Shown here one piece after another: positions 25,891-34,092 of a stretch of DNA of 64,000 bases. The position numbers and the translations under genes are program-made. Position 1 is the stretch's first letter, and each line of letters opens with the position of its first letter. The DNA comes from Rhizobium sp. Root1220 (GTDB taxonomy: Bacteria; Pseudomonadota; Alphaproteobacteria; Rhizobiales; Rhizobiaceae), in contig NZ_LMDG01000002.1 of assembly GCF_001426265.1 (NCBI RefSeq), positions 146,050-210,049 on the forward strand. Direction: 5' to 3'. The notes below the pieces were generated by a model. It did not search any database, was not told the origin of the DNA, and saw nothing but the letters and a program-made list of their open reading frames with translations.

Positions 25891-26030
25891 CCACTTCAGC
25901 GAGCGTGGCGGCCAGTACGCGTGATGATGATCATGCAAAGGCACCCGCTCCGATGGCGGCGTCGAAAGAAGGTGTCTACAAATCTCGGGGCCATTCAGTG
26001 TCTTCCAATTTCCAAAGGGTGGCCTTCTGG

Positions 26031-26323
26031 TGACCAGCCCGTGCGTTTGGTCAGCCGTGTATTCGTGGACGTCTCACCGATGAAGACCAACCGCGCCATA
26101 GCCTTGTTGAAGAACCCCTTTTCGACGACCGATCCACGGGTCACGTACCTTTGCGATCTCCGGTCTGCGATGCTCGCCTGCCCTGAGGCTTTTTATTGCT
26201 CAGCCCAAGGCGATGCAGAAACCGGCCGACAGTCGCACGATGGACTTCGACACCCTGATGAGCGATCTGGGAGGAGGTGACGGTCGCCAGGGGGTCTTGT
26301 GCCACCCTACATCTCACCTGCAA
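26031..26323 (-). pseudogene. IS630-family transposase relic
   Basis: On the minus strand an N-terminal helix-turn-helix piece reads EVHRATVGRFLHRLGLSNKK (26141-26323). After a frameshift a second piece reads ARLVFIGETSTNTRLTKRTGW (26031-26100). The second matches the conserved FIDET block of IS630 transposases, but the catalytic Asp is changed to Gly. The rest is missing. It is a dead fragment upstream of the malonate decarboxylase operon. The remainder of 25891-26655 shows no gene I can support. Confidence 0.7.
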
Positions 26324-26655
26324 GCTCGGTATATAAGGCGGTTGGGTGCTTTGGTCGTACTCGTCCTACACTTAGGTGTGATTCTCGAATGCGTCGCCCG
26401 CAATTAGGTTTTCTTGAGAATTTCGCGAAAGCCTCCACATACCAGAACCAGAACGAACCAGCTTCATGCGGACGCCATGCATTCAAGGCAATAGGATGCA
26501 GAGCGACGCCTCGGCCGCCAAGAAGTAGTACTCCGACAATGCGATGGCACCGCTTGCCACGAACGCGGTGGTCGAATTCTCCTTGAGCAACCCGAAAGCG
26601 GTCAAGCACAACCATTCAGTTGTCGACCGACCGACAAGCAGGAGCCCTGATAACC

Positions 26656-28299
26656 ATGAACTGGCAACGACACCGCGAGGAGTATCTGGCCCGTATCAAG
26701 GCGGGAAGTGCCGTGGCTAACGGAAAGATCGTCGAAGCCCGCGACGCCACGCGGTTGCTGGAGGCCGTAGTGCGCCCCGGCGATCGCGTATGTCTCGAAG
26801 GCGACAACCAGAAGCAGGCCGACCTGTTAAGCAACGCCCTGCTTGCCGTGGATCGCACCAAGGTCAACAGCCTGCACATGGTGCAGTCCGGTGTAGTCCT
26901 CCCCAGTCATCTTGATCTGTTCGATCACGGCATCGCCAAGCGGCTCGACTATGCCTACTCGGGTCCGCAATCGGCCCGGATTGCGACGATGCTCTTTGGC
27001 GGCAAAATCGAGCTCGGCGCGGTCCATACCTATCTCGAGCTATTCGCCCGGTATTTTATCGATCTCACGCCCAATGTCGCCTTGATCGCCGCGGTCAGCG
27101 CTGATCGTGACGGAAACCTGTATACGGGACCGAACACGGAAGACACGCCCACTGTCGTCGAAGCGACCGCATTCAAGGACGGCGTTGTAATCGCCCAGGT
27201 CAACCAGATCGTCGACCGGGTTCCCCGCGTCGATATTCCTGGCGATCGGGTTCACTTCGTGGTCGAAGCCGACAGGCCGTTTTTTGTGGAACCCCTGTTT
27301 ACACGCGATCCAGGCGCTATCACGGAAACGCAAATCCTTACAGCCATGATGGCCATCAAGGGAATCTACGCTCCCTACCATGTTCAACGTCTCAACCACG
27401 GTATCGGGTTCAGCACCGCAGCCATAGAACTGCTTCTTCCCACGTTCGCAGAGAAGCTCGGACTCAAGGGAAAGATCGCGTCGCACTTTGCTTTGAACCC
27501 TCATCCCGCGCTGATCCCCGCGATTGAATCCGGCTGGGTTCAACAGATCCATTCGTTCGGTTCGGAAGTCGGCATGGAGGACTATATTAGGGCAAGACCT
27601 GACGTCTACTTCACCGGACCGGACGGTTCCCTGCGTTCTAACAGGGCTTTCTGCCAGGTGGCGGGCCTCTATGCCTGCGATATGTTTATCGGCTCAACAC
27701 TTCAGATCGACCTCGCCGGCAACTCATCCACGGTGACGACCCAACGCATCGCAGGCTTCGGCGGTGCACCGAACATGGGTTCGGACCCGCGAGGTCGGCG
27801 TCATCCAAGCGAGCCTTGGCTCCAAGCAGGCAAGGAAGCTGATCCCGACGGGCCTGCTCCATTGCGACGTGGTCGCAAACTCGTCGTTCAGATTGGTGAG
27901 ACGTTTGGCGAGAAAAACGCTCCGCTTTTTGTCGAGAAACTGGACGCGTTGGCTCTCGCGGAAAAACTCAAGCTGGATCTGGCTCCTGTCATGATCTACG
28001 GCGATGACGTGACGCATATCGTGACCGAAGAAGGCATTGCAAACCTCCTTCTATGCCGGAACGCCGGTGAGCGTGAACAGGCCATCCGCGGGGTGGCGGG
28101 CTATACCGACGTTGGCCGAGAGCGGGACAGAAAGGCGGTCCAGCACCTGCGGGAACGGGGCGTGATCCGACGCCCGGAAGACCTCGGCATCGACCCTCTC
28201 GACGCAGACCGAAACCTCTTGGCAGCCCGCTCTATCAAGGACCTCGTCCGATGGTCGGGAGGTCTTTACTCCCCGCCCTCGAAATTCCGCAACTGGTGA
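26656..28299 (+). CDS. mdcA: Malonate decarboxylase alpha subunit (acetyl-S-ACP:malonate transferase)
   Basis: A 547-residue CoA-transferase-like subunit that swaps acetate for malonate on the acyl carrier protein MdcC. MdcA landmarks are AVVRPGDRVCLEGDNQKQADLLS, LHMVQSGVVLPSHLDLF, NPHPALIPAIESGWVQQIHSFGS, and LAGNSSTVTTQRIAGFGGAPNMGSDPRGRRH. The start is the ATG at 26656 with AGGAG eleven bases before; an in-frame start 36 bases earlier is possible. It is the first gene of an eight-gene operon, with tight spacing thereafter. The order here is A-C-D-E-G-B-F-H. Confidence 0.95.
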   Translation: MNWQRHREEYLARIKAGSAVANGKIVEARDATRLLEAVVRPGDRVCLEGDNQKQADLLSNALLAVDRTKVNSLHMVQSGVVLPSHLDLFDHGIAKRLDYAYSGPQSARIATMLFGGKIELGAVHTYLELFARYFIDLTPNVALIAAVSADRDGNLYTGPNTEDTPTVVEATAFKDGVVIAQVNQIVDRVPRVDIPGDRVHFVVEADRPFFVEPLFTRDPGAITETQILTAMMAIKGIYAPYHVQRLNHGIGFSTAAIELLLPTFAEKLGLKGKIASHFALNPHPALIPAIESGWVQQIHSFGSEVGMEDYIRARPDVYFTGPDGSLRSNRAFCQVAGLYACDMFIGSTLQIDLAGNSSTVTTQRIAGFGGAPNMGSDPRGRRHPSEPWLQAGKEADPDGPAPLRRGRKLVVQIGETFGEKNAPLFVEKLDALALAEKLKLDLAPVMIYGDDVTHIVTEEGIANLLLCRNAGEREQAIRGVAGYTDVGRERDRKAVQHLRERGVIRRPEDLGIDPLDADRNLLAARSIKDLVRWSGGLYSPPSKFRNW

Positions 28300-28308
28300 A
28301 GGAGCAAC

Positions 28309-28626
28309 ATGATGGAAGACCTTACCTTTCACCACAAGACGCGCAAGCAGGCTTCAGGCGACAGAAAACTTGCCATCGTCGGAGTGGTGGCCTCCGGGAA
28401 CCTCGAAGTCCTCGCGGAGCGTATCCTTCCCGATAACCAGTGCCAAATCGATATCAAGACGGCTGCAGAGGGCTTCAAGGAAGTCTGGGCAGCGGTCGTC
28501 CATGACTTCGTCGAGCGATACGCACCTGGCGGTCTCAAGTTGTCCATCAATGATGGCGGCGCACGGCCGGATACGGTGATGCTGCGACTGGCGCAAGCGG
28601 TCAGAGTGATGGAGGAGCAGCAATGA
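28309..28626 (+). CDS. mdcC: Malonate decarboxylase acyl carrier protein (delta subunit)
   Basis: A 105-residue carrier that holds the 2'-(5''-phosphoribosyl)-3'-dephospho-CoA prosthetic group. The expected attachment serine is S29 in VGVVASGNLEVL. The remainder (IKTAAEGFKEVWAAVVHDFVERY, GLKLSINDGGARPDTVMLRLAQA) fits MdcC. A double ATG (28309/28312) follows GGAG. The stop overlaps mdcD by 4 bp. It lies between mdcA and mdcD, as in other mdc operons. Confidence 0.93.
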   Translation: MMEDLTFHHKTRKQASGDRKLAIVGVVASGNLEVLAERILPDNQCQIDIKTAAEGFKEVWAAVVHDFVERYAPGGLKLSINDGGARPDTVMLRLAQAVRVMEEQQ

Positions 28627-29561
28627 GCAATATAAAAAGCCCATCGCCTTTTGCCCACGGCGAAGACTCTGCAAGCTGGTACGAAGCCTCCGCGCGAAAG
28701 CGTATCGATTTCTTGCTGGATGCCGGAAGCTTCCGGGAATTCCTCGGGCCCGAAAACCGGGAAGTTAGCCCTCACCTTCGCGTTTTCGATCTTCCGGAGC
28801 AATTCGACGACGGCATTGTGGTCGGGCGCGGCATGGTTGAAGGCTCCCCTGTGTTCGTGGCGGCGCAGGAAGGCCGTTTCATGGGCGGAGCATTCGGCGA
28901 AGTGCATGGAGCCAAATTGACGGGCCTCCTGCGCGCTGCGCGCGATGTGAAGTCGATACCCGTACTGATCCTGTTCGACACTGGAGGTGTTCGCCTTCAG
29001 GAGGCAAATGCCGGCGAGCTTGCAATTGCCGAAATCATGCGGGCTGTCGTCGAAGCCAGGACCGCCGGCGTCAGGATCATCGGACTTATCGGCGGCCGCG
29101 CGGGTTGTTACGGCGGAGGCGGCCTCACAGCCGGTTGCTGCTCCGCTCTGATCGTTTCCGAGCAAGGCCGCATCGCAGTTTCCGGCCCCGAAGTCATTGA
29201 GACGAACCGAGGTGTCGAGGAATTCGATTCCCGCGACCGAGCGTTGGTGTGGCGAACGATGGGCGGCAAGCACAGACGCCTGATCGGCGCGGCCGACGAC
29301 TTCGTCGATGACACGGCTAAAGCGTTTCGAGACGCCGCGGTCGCCCTCCTGCAGACCGTTGCAGAGCTTACGCTTGAAACCCTGCTGAACGAGCAGGTTC
29401 GGCTTGAGAAGCGGCTGGAGAGCTTCGGGACTTCTGGCGATGCGCTCGACATCTGGCAGGCGATCGGCGCGCCCGACGCGGCGTCGGTGCCGGGAATGCC
29501 TGCCGACGAGTTCAAATCCCTGGCCGACAAACTACGGAGTACCGATCATGACGCTCGCTGA
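28623..29561 (+). CDS. mdcD: Malonate decarboxylase beta subunit
   Basis: This 312-residue crotonase/carboxyltransferase-fold subunit, with MdcE, decarboxylates malonyl-S-MdcC to acetyl-S-MdcC in the biotin-independent enzyme. Visible motifs: SWYEASARKRIDFLLDAGSFREF, FMGGAFGEVHGAKL, LFDTGGVRLQEANAGELAIAEI, GRAGCYGGGGLTAGCC and SGPEVIETNRGVEEFD. It overlaps mdcC by 4 bp and mdcE by 14 bp. It has no biotin-carrier partner nearby, consistent with the soluble, non-sodium-pumping type. Confidence 0.95.
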   Translation: MSNIKSPSPFAHGEDSASWYEASARKRIDFLLDAGSFREFLGPENREVSPHLRVFDLPEQFDDGIVVGRGMVEGSPVFVAAQEGRFMGGAFGEVHGAKLTGLLRAARDVKSIPVLILFDTGGVRLQEANAGELAIAEIMRAVVEARTAGVRIIGLIGGRAGCYGGGGLTAGCCSALIVSEQGRIAVSGPEVIETNRGVEEFDSRDRALVWRTMGGKHRRLIGAADDFVDDTAKAFRDAAVALLQTVAELTLETLLNEQVRLEKRLESFGTSGDALDIWQAIGAPDAASVPGMPADEFKSLADKLRSTDHDAR

Positions 29562-30267
29562 GATCCTAGCCTCGCTTTTCCCCGGCGGCCACGAGGTGGC
29601 GAACGACAATGGAGTCGTTACCGGGTACGGCACGCTTCGAGCCGGTGGCCAAGCCTTGATCGTCGGCGTTTCTGACCGAAAAGCACTGGGCGTAGACGAG
29701 GCAATTCATCTTTCGAGCTTCGTGCTTGGGGCCCTTAGAAACCGGAGCGGCCCGATCCTGGTTATCGTCGACAGCGACAGCCAGCGGATGAGCAAGCGCG
29801 ACGAATTGCTGGGCCTGAATGAATTTCTCGCGCACCTCGCCAAATGCCTGATTTACGCCGATATGCACGATCGTCCGACCATCGGAATTCTCTACGGCCA
29901 TTCTGCCGCCGGGGCGTTCCTCGCCACCGCATTGGCGACACGTGTGCTGGTCGGGCTGCCGGGCGCGTCTCCGGCAGTGATGGACCTTCCCTCGATGTCA
30001 AAGGTGACGAAGCTTTCGGTCGAAATTCTCGAAGAAAAGGCAAAATCGACGCCCGTTTTCGCGCCCGGCCTCGAGAACCTTGCGCAGACCGGAGCTGTTC
30101 ACCGCACATGGAACGAGACCGACTCTCTCGCGGCCCAGCTTGAGGCACTGCTCGGTGAACTACCGGACGCTCTTGATGTCCGGGATGTACTCGGTAAGGA
30201 ACGCAAGGGGCGTATGAAGGCTGCCGAGATCGCGGAGCGGGTCCATGCGCTCGCACTCGCACCGTAA
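29548..30267 (+). CDS. mdcE: Malonate decarboxylase gamma subunit
   Basis: A 239-residue co-decarboxylase subunit, the second half of the carboxyltransferase heterodimer with MdcD. It shows LASLFPGGHEVANDNGVVTGYGTL, ALIVGVSDRKALGVDEAIHL, GHSAAGAFLATALATRVLVGLPGAS and VMDLPSMSKVTKL. The start is the ATG inside the end of mdcD (14-bp overlap); the longer frame upstream is just mdcD in another frame. It overlaps mdcG by 23 bp, so the block C-D-E-G is translationally coupled. Confidence 0.94.
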   Translation: MTLAEILASLFPGGHEVANDNGVVTGYGTLRAGGQALIVGVSDRKALGVDEAIHLSSFVLGALRNRSGPILVIVDSDSQRMSKRDELLGLNEFLAHLAKCLIYADMHDRPTIGILYGHSAAGAFLATALATRVLVGLPGASPAVMDLPSMSKVTKLSVEILEEKAKSTPVFAPGLENLAQTGAVHRTWNETDSLAAQLEALLGELPDALDVRDVLGKERKGRMKAAEIAERVHALALAP

Positions 30268-30925
30268 CGTGGTGCCGCCAAGGCGGCACGATCTGATTTC
30301 GATCAACCCACCCTCCTGGGGCGAGATATTTGCCGATCATCCGCGCCTGCAGTCCGAACCTTTTGTCCTTGAATGGAGCAGGCGTGGATGGCCGCTCATC
30401 AGCCGGCGGCCCGAACCGGGCGAGCGCATCGGAATTTCGGTGGGGCTTCCGCTACCCCCAAACGCAGGGAAGAAACGCCTCTCGTTGGTTGTTCAAGAGC
30501 ATCAGATCCAATCGGTTGATCGCCCACCCACGTTGAATTCGGTTGACCACAGAGCCCCCAGCGGGTGGCTTCCAACACTTCGGACGCTTGATTCCCTTGC
30601 ATCGCGGCACGGCATCGAAGCCAGGGTTTTCGGCAGCCTTGGATGGAGCGTGATTACCGGTCTGAACTACCTGACAGCCACCTCGGATCTCGATTTCCTG
30701 TTTTATTTTCATCGGGATACGAACCTGGTCTCCCTTGTGGAAGATCTGGCGCGTATTGAGTCCGCAGCTCCGATGCGCTTGGATGGAGAGTTGATCCGCA
30801 GCGACGGTGCCGGGGTTAACTGGCGGGAGTTTGACGGCGCGACAGGGGATGTGTTGGTGAAATCCATATCGGGAGCGACCATGAGCGCCCCAGCGGTCTT
30901 CAGGGATGGAGGCGCATTGCAATGA
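30245..30925 (+). CDS. mdcG: Malonate decarboxylase holo-ACP synthase (phosphoribosyl-dephospho-CoA transferase)
   Basis: A 226-residue nucleotidyltransferase-fold enzyme that attaches the prosthetic group to MdcC. The signature is RVFGSLGWSVITGLNYLTATSDLDFLF: G130-S131 and the metal-binding pair D148/D150. An N-terminal LPLPPNAGKKRLSLVV segment is also typical. It overlaps mdcE by 23 bp and mdcB by 4 bp. Together with MdcB it makes the apo-enzyme active, so the operon is self-sufficient for maturation. Confidence 0.9.
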   Translation: MRSHSHRNVVPPRRHDLISINPPSWGEIFADHPRLQSEPFVLEWSRRGWPLISRRPEPGERIGISVGLPLPPNAGKKRLSLVVQEHQIQSVDRPPTLNSVDHRAPSGWLPTLRTLDSLASRHGIEARVFGSLGWSVITGLNYLTATSDLDFLFYFHRDTNLVSLVEDLARIESAAPMRLDGELIRSDGAGVNWREFDGATGDVLVKSISGATMSAPAVFRDGGALQ

Positions 30926-31809
30926 ATGGGCATTTGTTGACGCCCCCCGCGCAGCAAGAACGGTCACGCGTCCAGAGCCGGCGGCCAGCAAACGTCCATC
31001 AGATCGCTTCGACAGCGACTGCCTGTCTTTTGCTGGAGCTGGAGACGTGGCCGAAGCCCGGCCTGGTAAGCCACATCGACTGCGGCAGCCACTACGACAT
31101 GAATTCCGAGACCTTTCGTGATAGCGCCGCCGCAATCAAACCCTTCTTCGCGGCTTTGGCAGACGCTGGGGCACAAGACTGCGAAATGGGTCGCCTGCGA
31201 GTGATCGGTATCGAGGCGGAAGCCGCAATGCGCGCCGCCACCGGCGGCATCAATACCCATAGGGGTGCGATATTCGGGATGGGACTTCTGTGCGCAGCAG
31301 CGGGTGCCAGCGCAAGTGGCGTCGTCGCGGAGGACATTTCGCTTGGCACAATCGTCTCTAAACGCTGGGGACATGACATAATCGACGGCCCCGTGCTGTT
31401 GCGCAGTCATGGCGACAGGGCGAGACGCCGATTTGGTGCGGGCGGTGCTCGCATGGAAGCGGCGCAGGGCTTTCCAACTGTATATCAGATTGGCTTGCCC
31501 GCTCTGAGGGATGCCGTCGAGGCGAGTCCGCACGATCTGGATGCCGCCCGCGTTCAGACTTGTTTCGCACTCATCGCTGTTCTGGAGGACACCAATCTAC
31601 TCCATCGGGGTGGTCCTCAGGGCCTTCTGTACGCGAAGCAGCTCGCGCAGGACTTTCTGGACGATGGTGGAATCCGTTCTCCCCAATGGAAACGTCGAGC
31701 AGCCTCGATCCATCAACAGTTTACCGACCGTTGGCTCAGCCCGGGCGGGGCGGCGGACCTCTTGGCCATGACGCTGTTTGTCGATGCCCATGAAAGGCGC
31801 AGCATCTGA
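30922..31809 (+). CDS. mdcB: Triphosphoribosyl-dephospho-CoA synthase
   Basis: A 295-residue CitG/MdcB-family enzyme that joins ATP and dephospho-CoA to give the prosthetic-group precursor used by MdcG. Conserved stretches are TACLLLELETWPKPGLVSHIDC (adjacent family block), GGINTHRGAIFGMGLLCAAAG and LEDTNLLHRGG. The N-terminal 25 residues are basic and low in conservation, so an internal start is possible, though the ATGA overlap with mdcG favours 30922. Its stop shares one base with the mdcF ATG. Confidence 0.91.
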   Translation: MNGHLLTPPAQQERSRVQSRRPANVHQIASTATACLLLELETWPKPGLVSHIDCGSHYDMNSETFRDSAAAIKPFFAALADAGAQDCEMGRLRVIGIEAEAAMRAATGGINTHRGAIFGMGLLCAAAGASASGVVAEDISLGTIVSKRWGHDIIDGPVLLRSHGDRARRRFGAGGARMEAAQGFPTVYQIGLPALRDAVEASPHDLDAARVQTCFALIAVLEDTNLLHRGGPQGLLYAKQLAQDFLDDGGIRSPQWKRRAASIHQQFTDRWLSPGGAADLLAMTLFVDAHERRSI

Positions 31810-32756
31810 TGGCCCATACGATCCTGCTGGCGCTACTTCCGATTTTCTTTGTCATGGCGCTGGGTTACGTTGCCGGCCGTCGTAATATCGTGGACAATCA
31901 TCACGTTGACGGGCTCAATGTCCTCGTCATGACATTTGCGTTGCCCGCTTCGCTGTTTGCGGCGACGGCTTCGGCCTCGCGTACTGAGATGTTCTCTCAA
32001 GCACCCCTTTTCCTCATCAGTACCGGCGTGATGCTTGTCGTGTTTATCGCGTGGTATCTACTGCAAGTACGCTACATGCAGGTCGGCAAAGCAGACGCCT
32101 CGTTACAAGCCCTCACGATCGCGTTCCCGAATCTGGCGGGTGTGGGGCTCCCTATTCTAGCTGACGTCCTCGGCCCAGCCGGGACGATTCCACTCGCAAT
32201 CGTGCTCGCAAGTGGCTCGATCATCATTAGCCCGCTGTCACTGCTTCTCGTAGAAATGTATGCTGGAAAACCAGGCGCGAATGGCGGCCATCAGCCCAAG
32301 ATCGCGAGCAGTCTCTGGCATGCCCTGACCAAGCCCGTCGTGATCGCGCCCATACTTGGGATACTCTTTTCGCTCAGCGGTTTCGAAACAAGTGATGTCG
32401 CCGATGCCAGTCTCCTTTTGATCGGTCATGCTGCACCCGGCGTAGCGCTATTCCTGACGGGGGTCGTCCTTTCTTCACAGGCTTTCCAACTCAACAGGAA
32501 AGTCATCAGCGCAACCATCATGTCGAACCTGGTGCGTCCCCTCCTCACGACTTGCGTGGTGCTTCTATTGCCCATCCCGTGGGACGCCGCAAAGGTCGCC
32601 ATCCTGCTGGCGGCGGTGCCTTCCGGTTTTTTCGGTATCCTGTTCGCCGTTAACTACCGCCTGGACTCCGGCGCGACGGGATCGATGGTGATCGCAAGTA
32701 CGATCTCGAGCATCGTGACACTGGCAATTGCCATCGCCGTACTGTTTCCAAGTTGA
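31809..32756 (+). CDS. mdcF: Malonate transporter, auxin-efflux-carrier family
   Basis: A 315-residue polytopic protein, hydrophobic throughout with about ten membrane segments (ILLALLPIFFVMALGYVAGRR start; VGLPILADVLGPAGTIPLAI; VVIAPILGILFSL; PSGFFGILFAVNY). It fits the MdcF branch of the AEC family, which takes up malonate. It is the only transporter in the operon; no MdcLM pair is present. Its position between mdcB and mdcH supports the substrate assignment. Confidence 0.87.
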   Translation: MAHTILLALLPIFFVMALGYVAGRRNIVDNHHVDGLNVLVMTFALPASLFAATASASRTEMFSQAPLFLISTGVMLVVFIAWYLLQVRYMQVGKADASLQALTIAFPNLAGVGLPILADVLGPAGTIPLAIVLASGSIIISPLSLLLVEMYAGKPGANGGHQPKIASSLWHALTKPVVIAPILGILFSLSGFETSDVADASLLLIGHAAPGVALFLTGVVLSSQAFQLNRKVISATIMSNLVRPLLTTCVVLLLPIPWDAAKVAILLAAVPSGFFGILFAVNYRLDSGATGSMVIASTISSIVTLAIAIAVLFPS

Positions 32757-32765
32757 AAGCTAGCA

Positions 32766-33704
32766 ATGACTGTCGCCATCTTGTGTTCCGGACAAGGACA
32801 TCAGCATTCTACCATGTTTTCTCTCACGGAAAGCTCATCGGAAGCAGGTGAGCTGTTTGCGTACTGCGCAAGTTTGCTTGGCGGAGCCGACCCCCGCGAA
32901 CTCGTCAAGCGAGGATCGATCGAGACGCTTCACAGCAACCGATTGGGCCAGATACTTTGCACGCTGCAGGCGCTCGTGACGTTCGAAACCCTCAAGTCAT
33001 GCTTGCCCTCACAGAAAATTATCGCCGGATATAGCGTCGGAGAAGTAGCGGCCTGGGGCGTATCAGGCCTGTTCTCGACAAGGAAAACCATGGAGCTCGT
33101 TGCGCGCCGTGCCGAGATCATGGACGCCGAGACCTCTCCGGGCGACGGCCTTTTGTTTATACGCGGCCTTTCACGGGGTGTGATTGACGCGCTATGCGCG
33201 CGATACAGGGCCGCGATTTCAATTATCAATCCCGGTGACGCGTTTATCGTCGGGGGAAGGCGGCCTGCTCTTGAGGCGATTGCCGAAGCGGCCCGTGCCG
33301 CAAGGGCTCAGAGGGTGGCATTCGTTCCGGTCATGGTCGCGTCACATACGAACCTGCTGAACAAGGCTGCGGAAGACTTCCACGGTGTTCTGCTGAAGAC
33401 TGCGTCATGCTCTCCCCAAGACCCGGGAGTTCGGCTGATAAGCGGGATCGATGGGTCGACCGTCGTCGATGTCGAGACTGGTCTTGCCAAACTTGCAAGG
33501 CAGGTATCGCAAACCGTGCAGTGGTCCGAGTGCCTGCGAAGCTGTGTAGAAGCCGGGGCGACGTCGTTTCTCGAATTCGGCCCTGGGAAGGCGCTAAGCG
33601 AAATGGCGATTTCGGCTTACCCCGACCTCCCGAGCCGCAGTGTCGACGAATTCAGTTCTATTGCGGGCGTCAAGAACTGGATCGCCTCCCATCAGTCGCG
33701 TTAA
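32766..33704 (+). CDS. mdcH: Malonyl-CoA:ACP transacylase, malonate decarboxylase epsilon subunit
   Basis: This 312-residue acyltransferase primes MdcC with malonyl and so starts the catalytic cycle. The start region ILCSGQGHQHSTMF carries the family's oxyanion Gln. The nucleophile is S90 in IAGYSVGEVAAWG, and the catalytic His lies in MVASHTNLLN. It is the last gene of the operon, 9 bp after mdcF. Beyond its stop the sequence decays into an IS3-type relic, so no mdcR regulator is found here. Confidence 0.92.
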   Translation: MTVAILCSGQGHQHSTMFSLTESSSEAGELFAYCASLLGGADPRELVKRGSIETLHSNRLGQILCTLQALVTFETLKSCLPSQKIIAGYSVGEVAAWGVSGLFSTRKTMELVARRAEIMDAETSPGDGLLFIRGLSRGVIDALCARYRAAISIINPGDAFIVGGRRPALEAIAEAARAARAQRVAFVPVMVASHTNLLNKAAEDFHGVLLKTASCSPQDPGVRLISGIDGSTVVDVETGLAKLARQVSQTVQWSECLRSCVEAGATSFLEFGPGKALSEMAISAYPDLPSRSVDEFSSIAGVKNWIASHQSR

Positions 33705-33883
33705 AGCCAAACGATGTTCCCCTGTCCTTCGCGGCAGTTACGCGGAACGATTGGCCCGGTCTGTTACGTCTACGAAAGCCCAGAAGCGTGTCCTTAAGGG
33801 TGAGTTGTGTCCCCTGTCGCCTAAAGCAGTTCACTGGGGTGAGAGAGGTGGCTGGGTCCGTCTGAACAACTCGGGGCATTTTG

Positions 33884-34002
33884 CTAAGTGGATTTCCCCC
33901 TCGAATATGCGGCCACCATCATCGGTGCGAGCGCGTTGAAGTAGGCCTTGTCCGACATTAGCCGACTAAGGTATGAATGTGGGCGTCGACTATTGATCAA
34001 AG
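33884..34002 (-). pseudogene. IS3-family transposase (OrfB C-terminus) relic
   Basis: On the minus strand the frame reads INSRRPHSYLSRLMSDKAYF then NALAPMMVAA before a TAG at 33884-33886. This corresponds to the integrase-core end of IS3-family OrfB proteins (consensus YN.RRPHSSLD..TPDQAYFN). Upstream of about 34000 the similarity is lost, so only about 40 codons survive. It ends the mdc segment on the right, as the IS630 relic does on the left. The rest of 33705-34092 has no supported gene. Confidence 0.65.
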
Positions 34003-34092
34003 ATCGGGGCCTGATCACACGGAGGCTTGAAATTGGGGGCGCCGATGCATGGGCTACGACACACGTTCAGCAAAGGCGAGCCCTAGCCAACT

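Noticed and set aside
26307..26615. Possible minus-strand protein of about 100 residues upstream of mdcA
   Set aside because: No recognised domain, composition unlike real proteins, next to transposase debris; judged non-coding.
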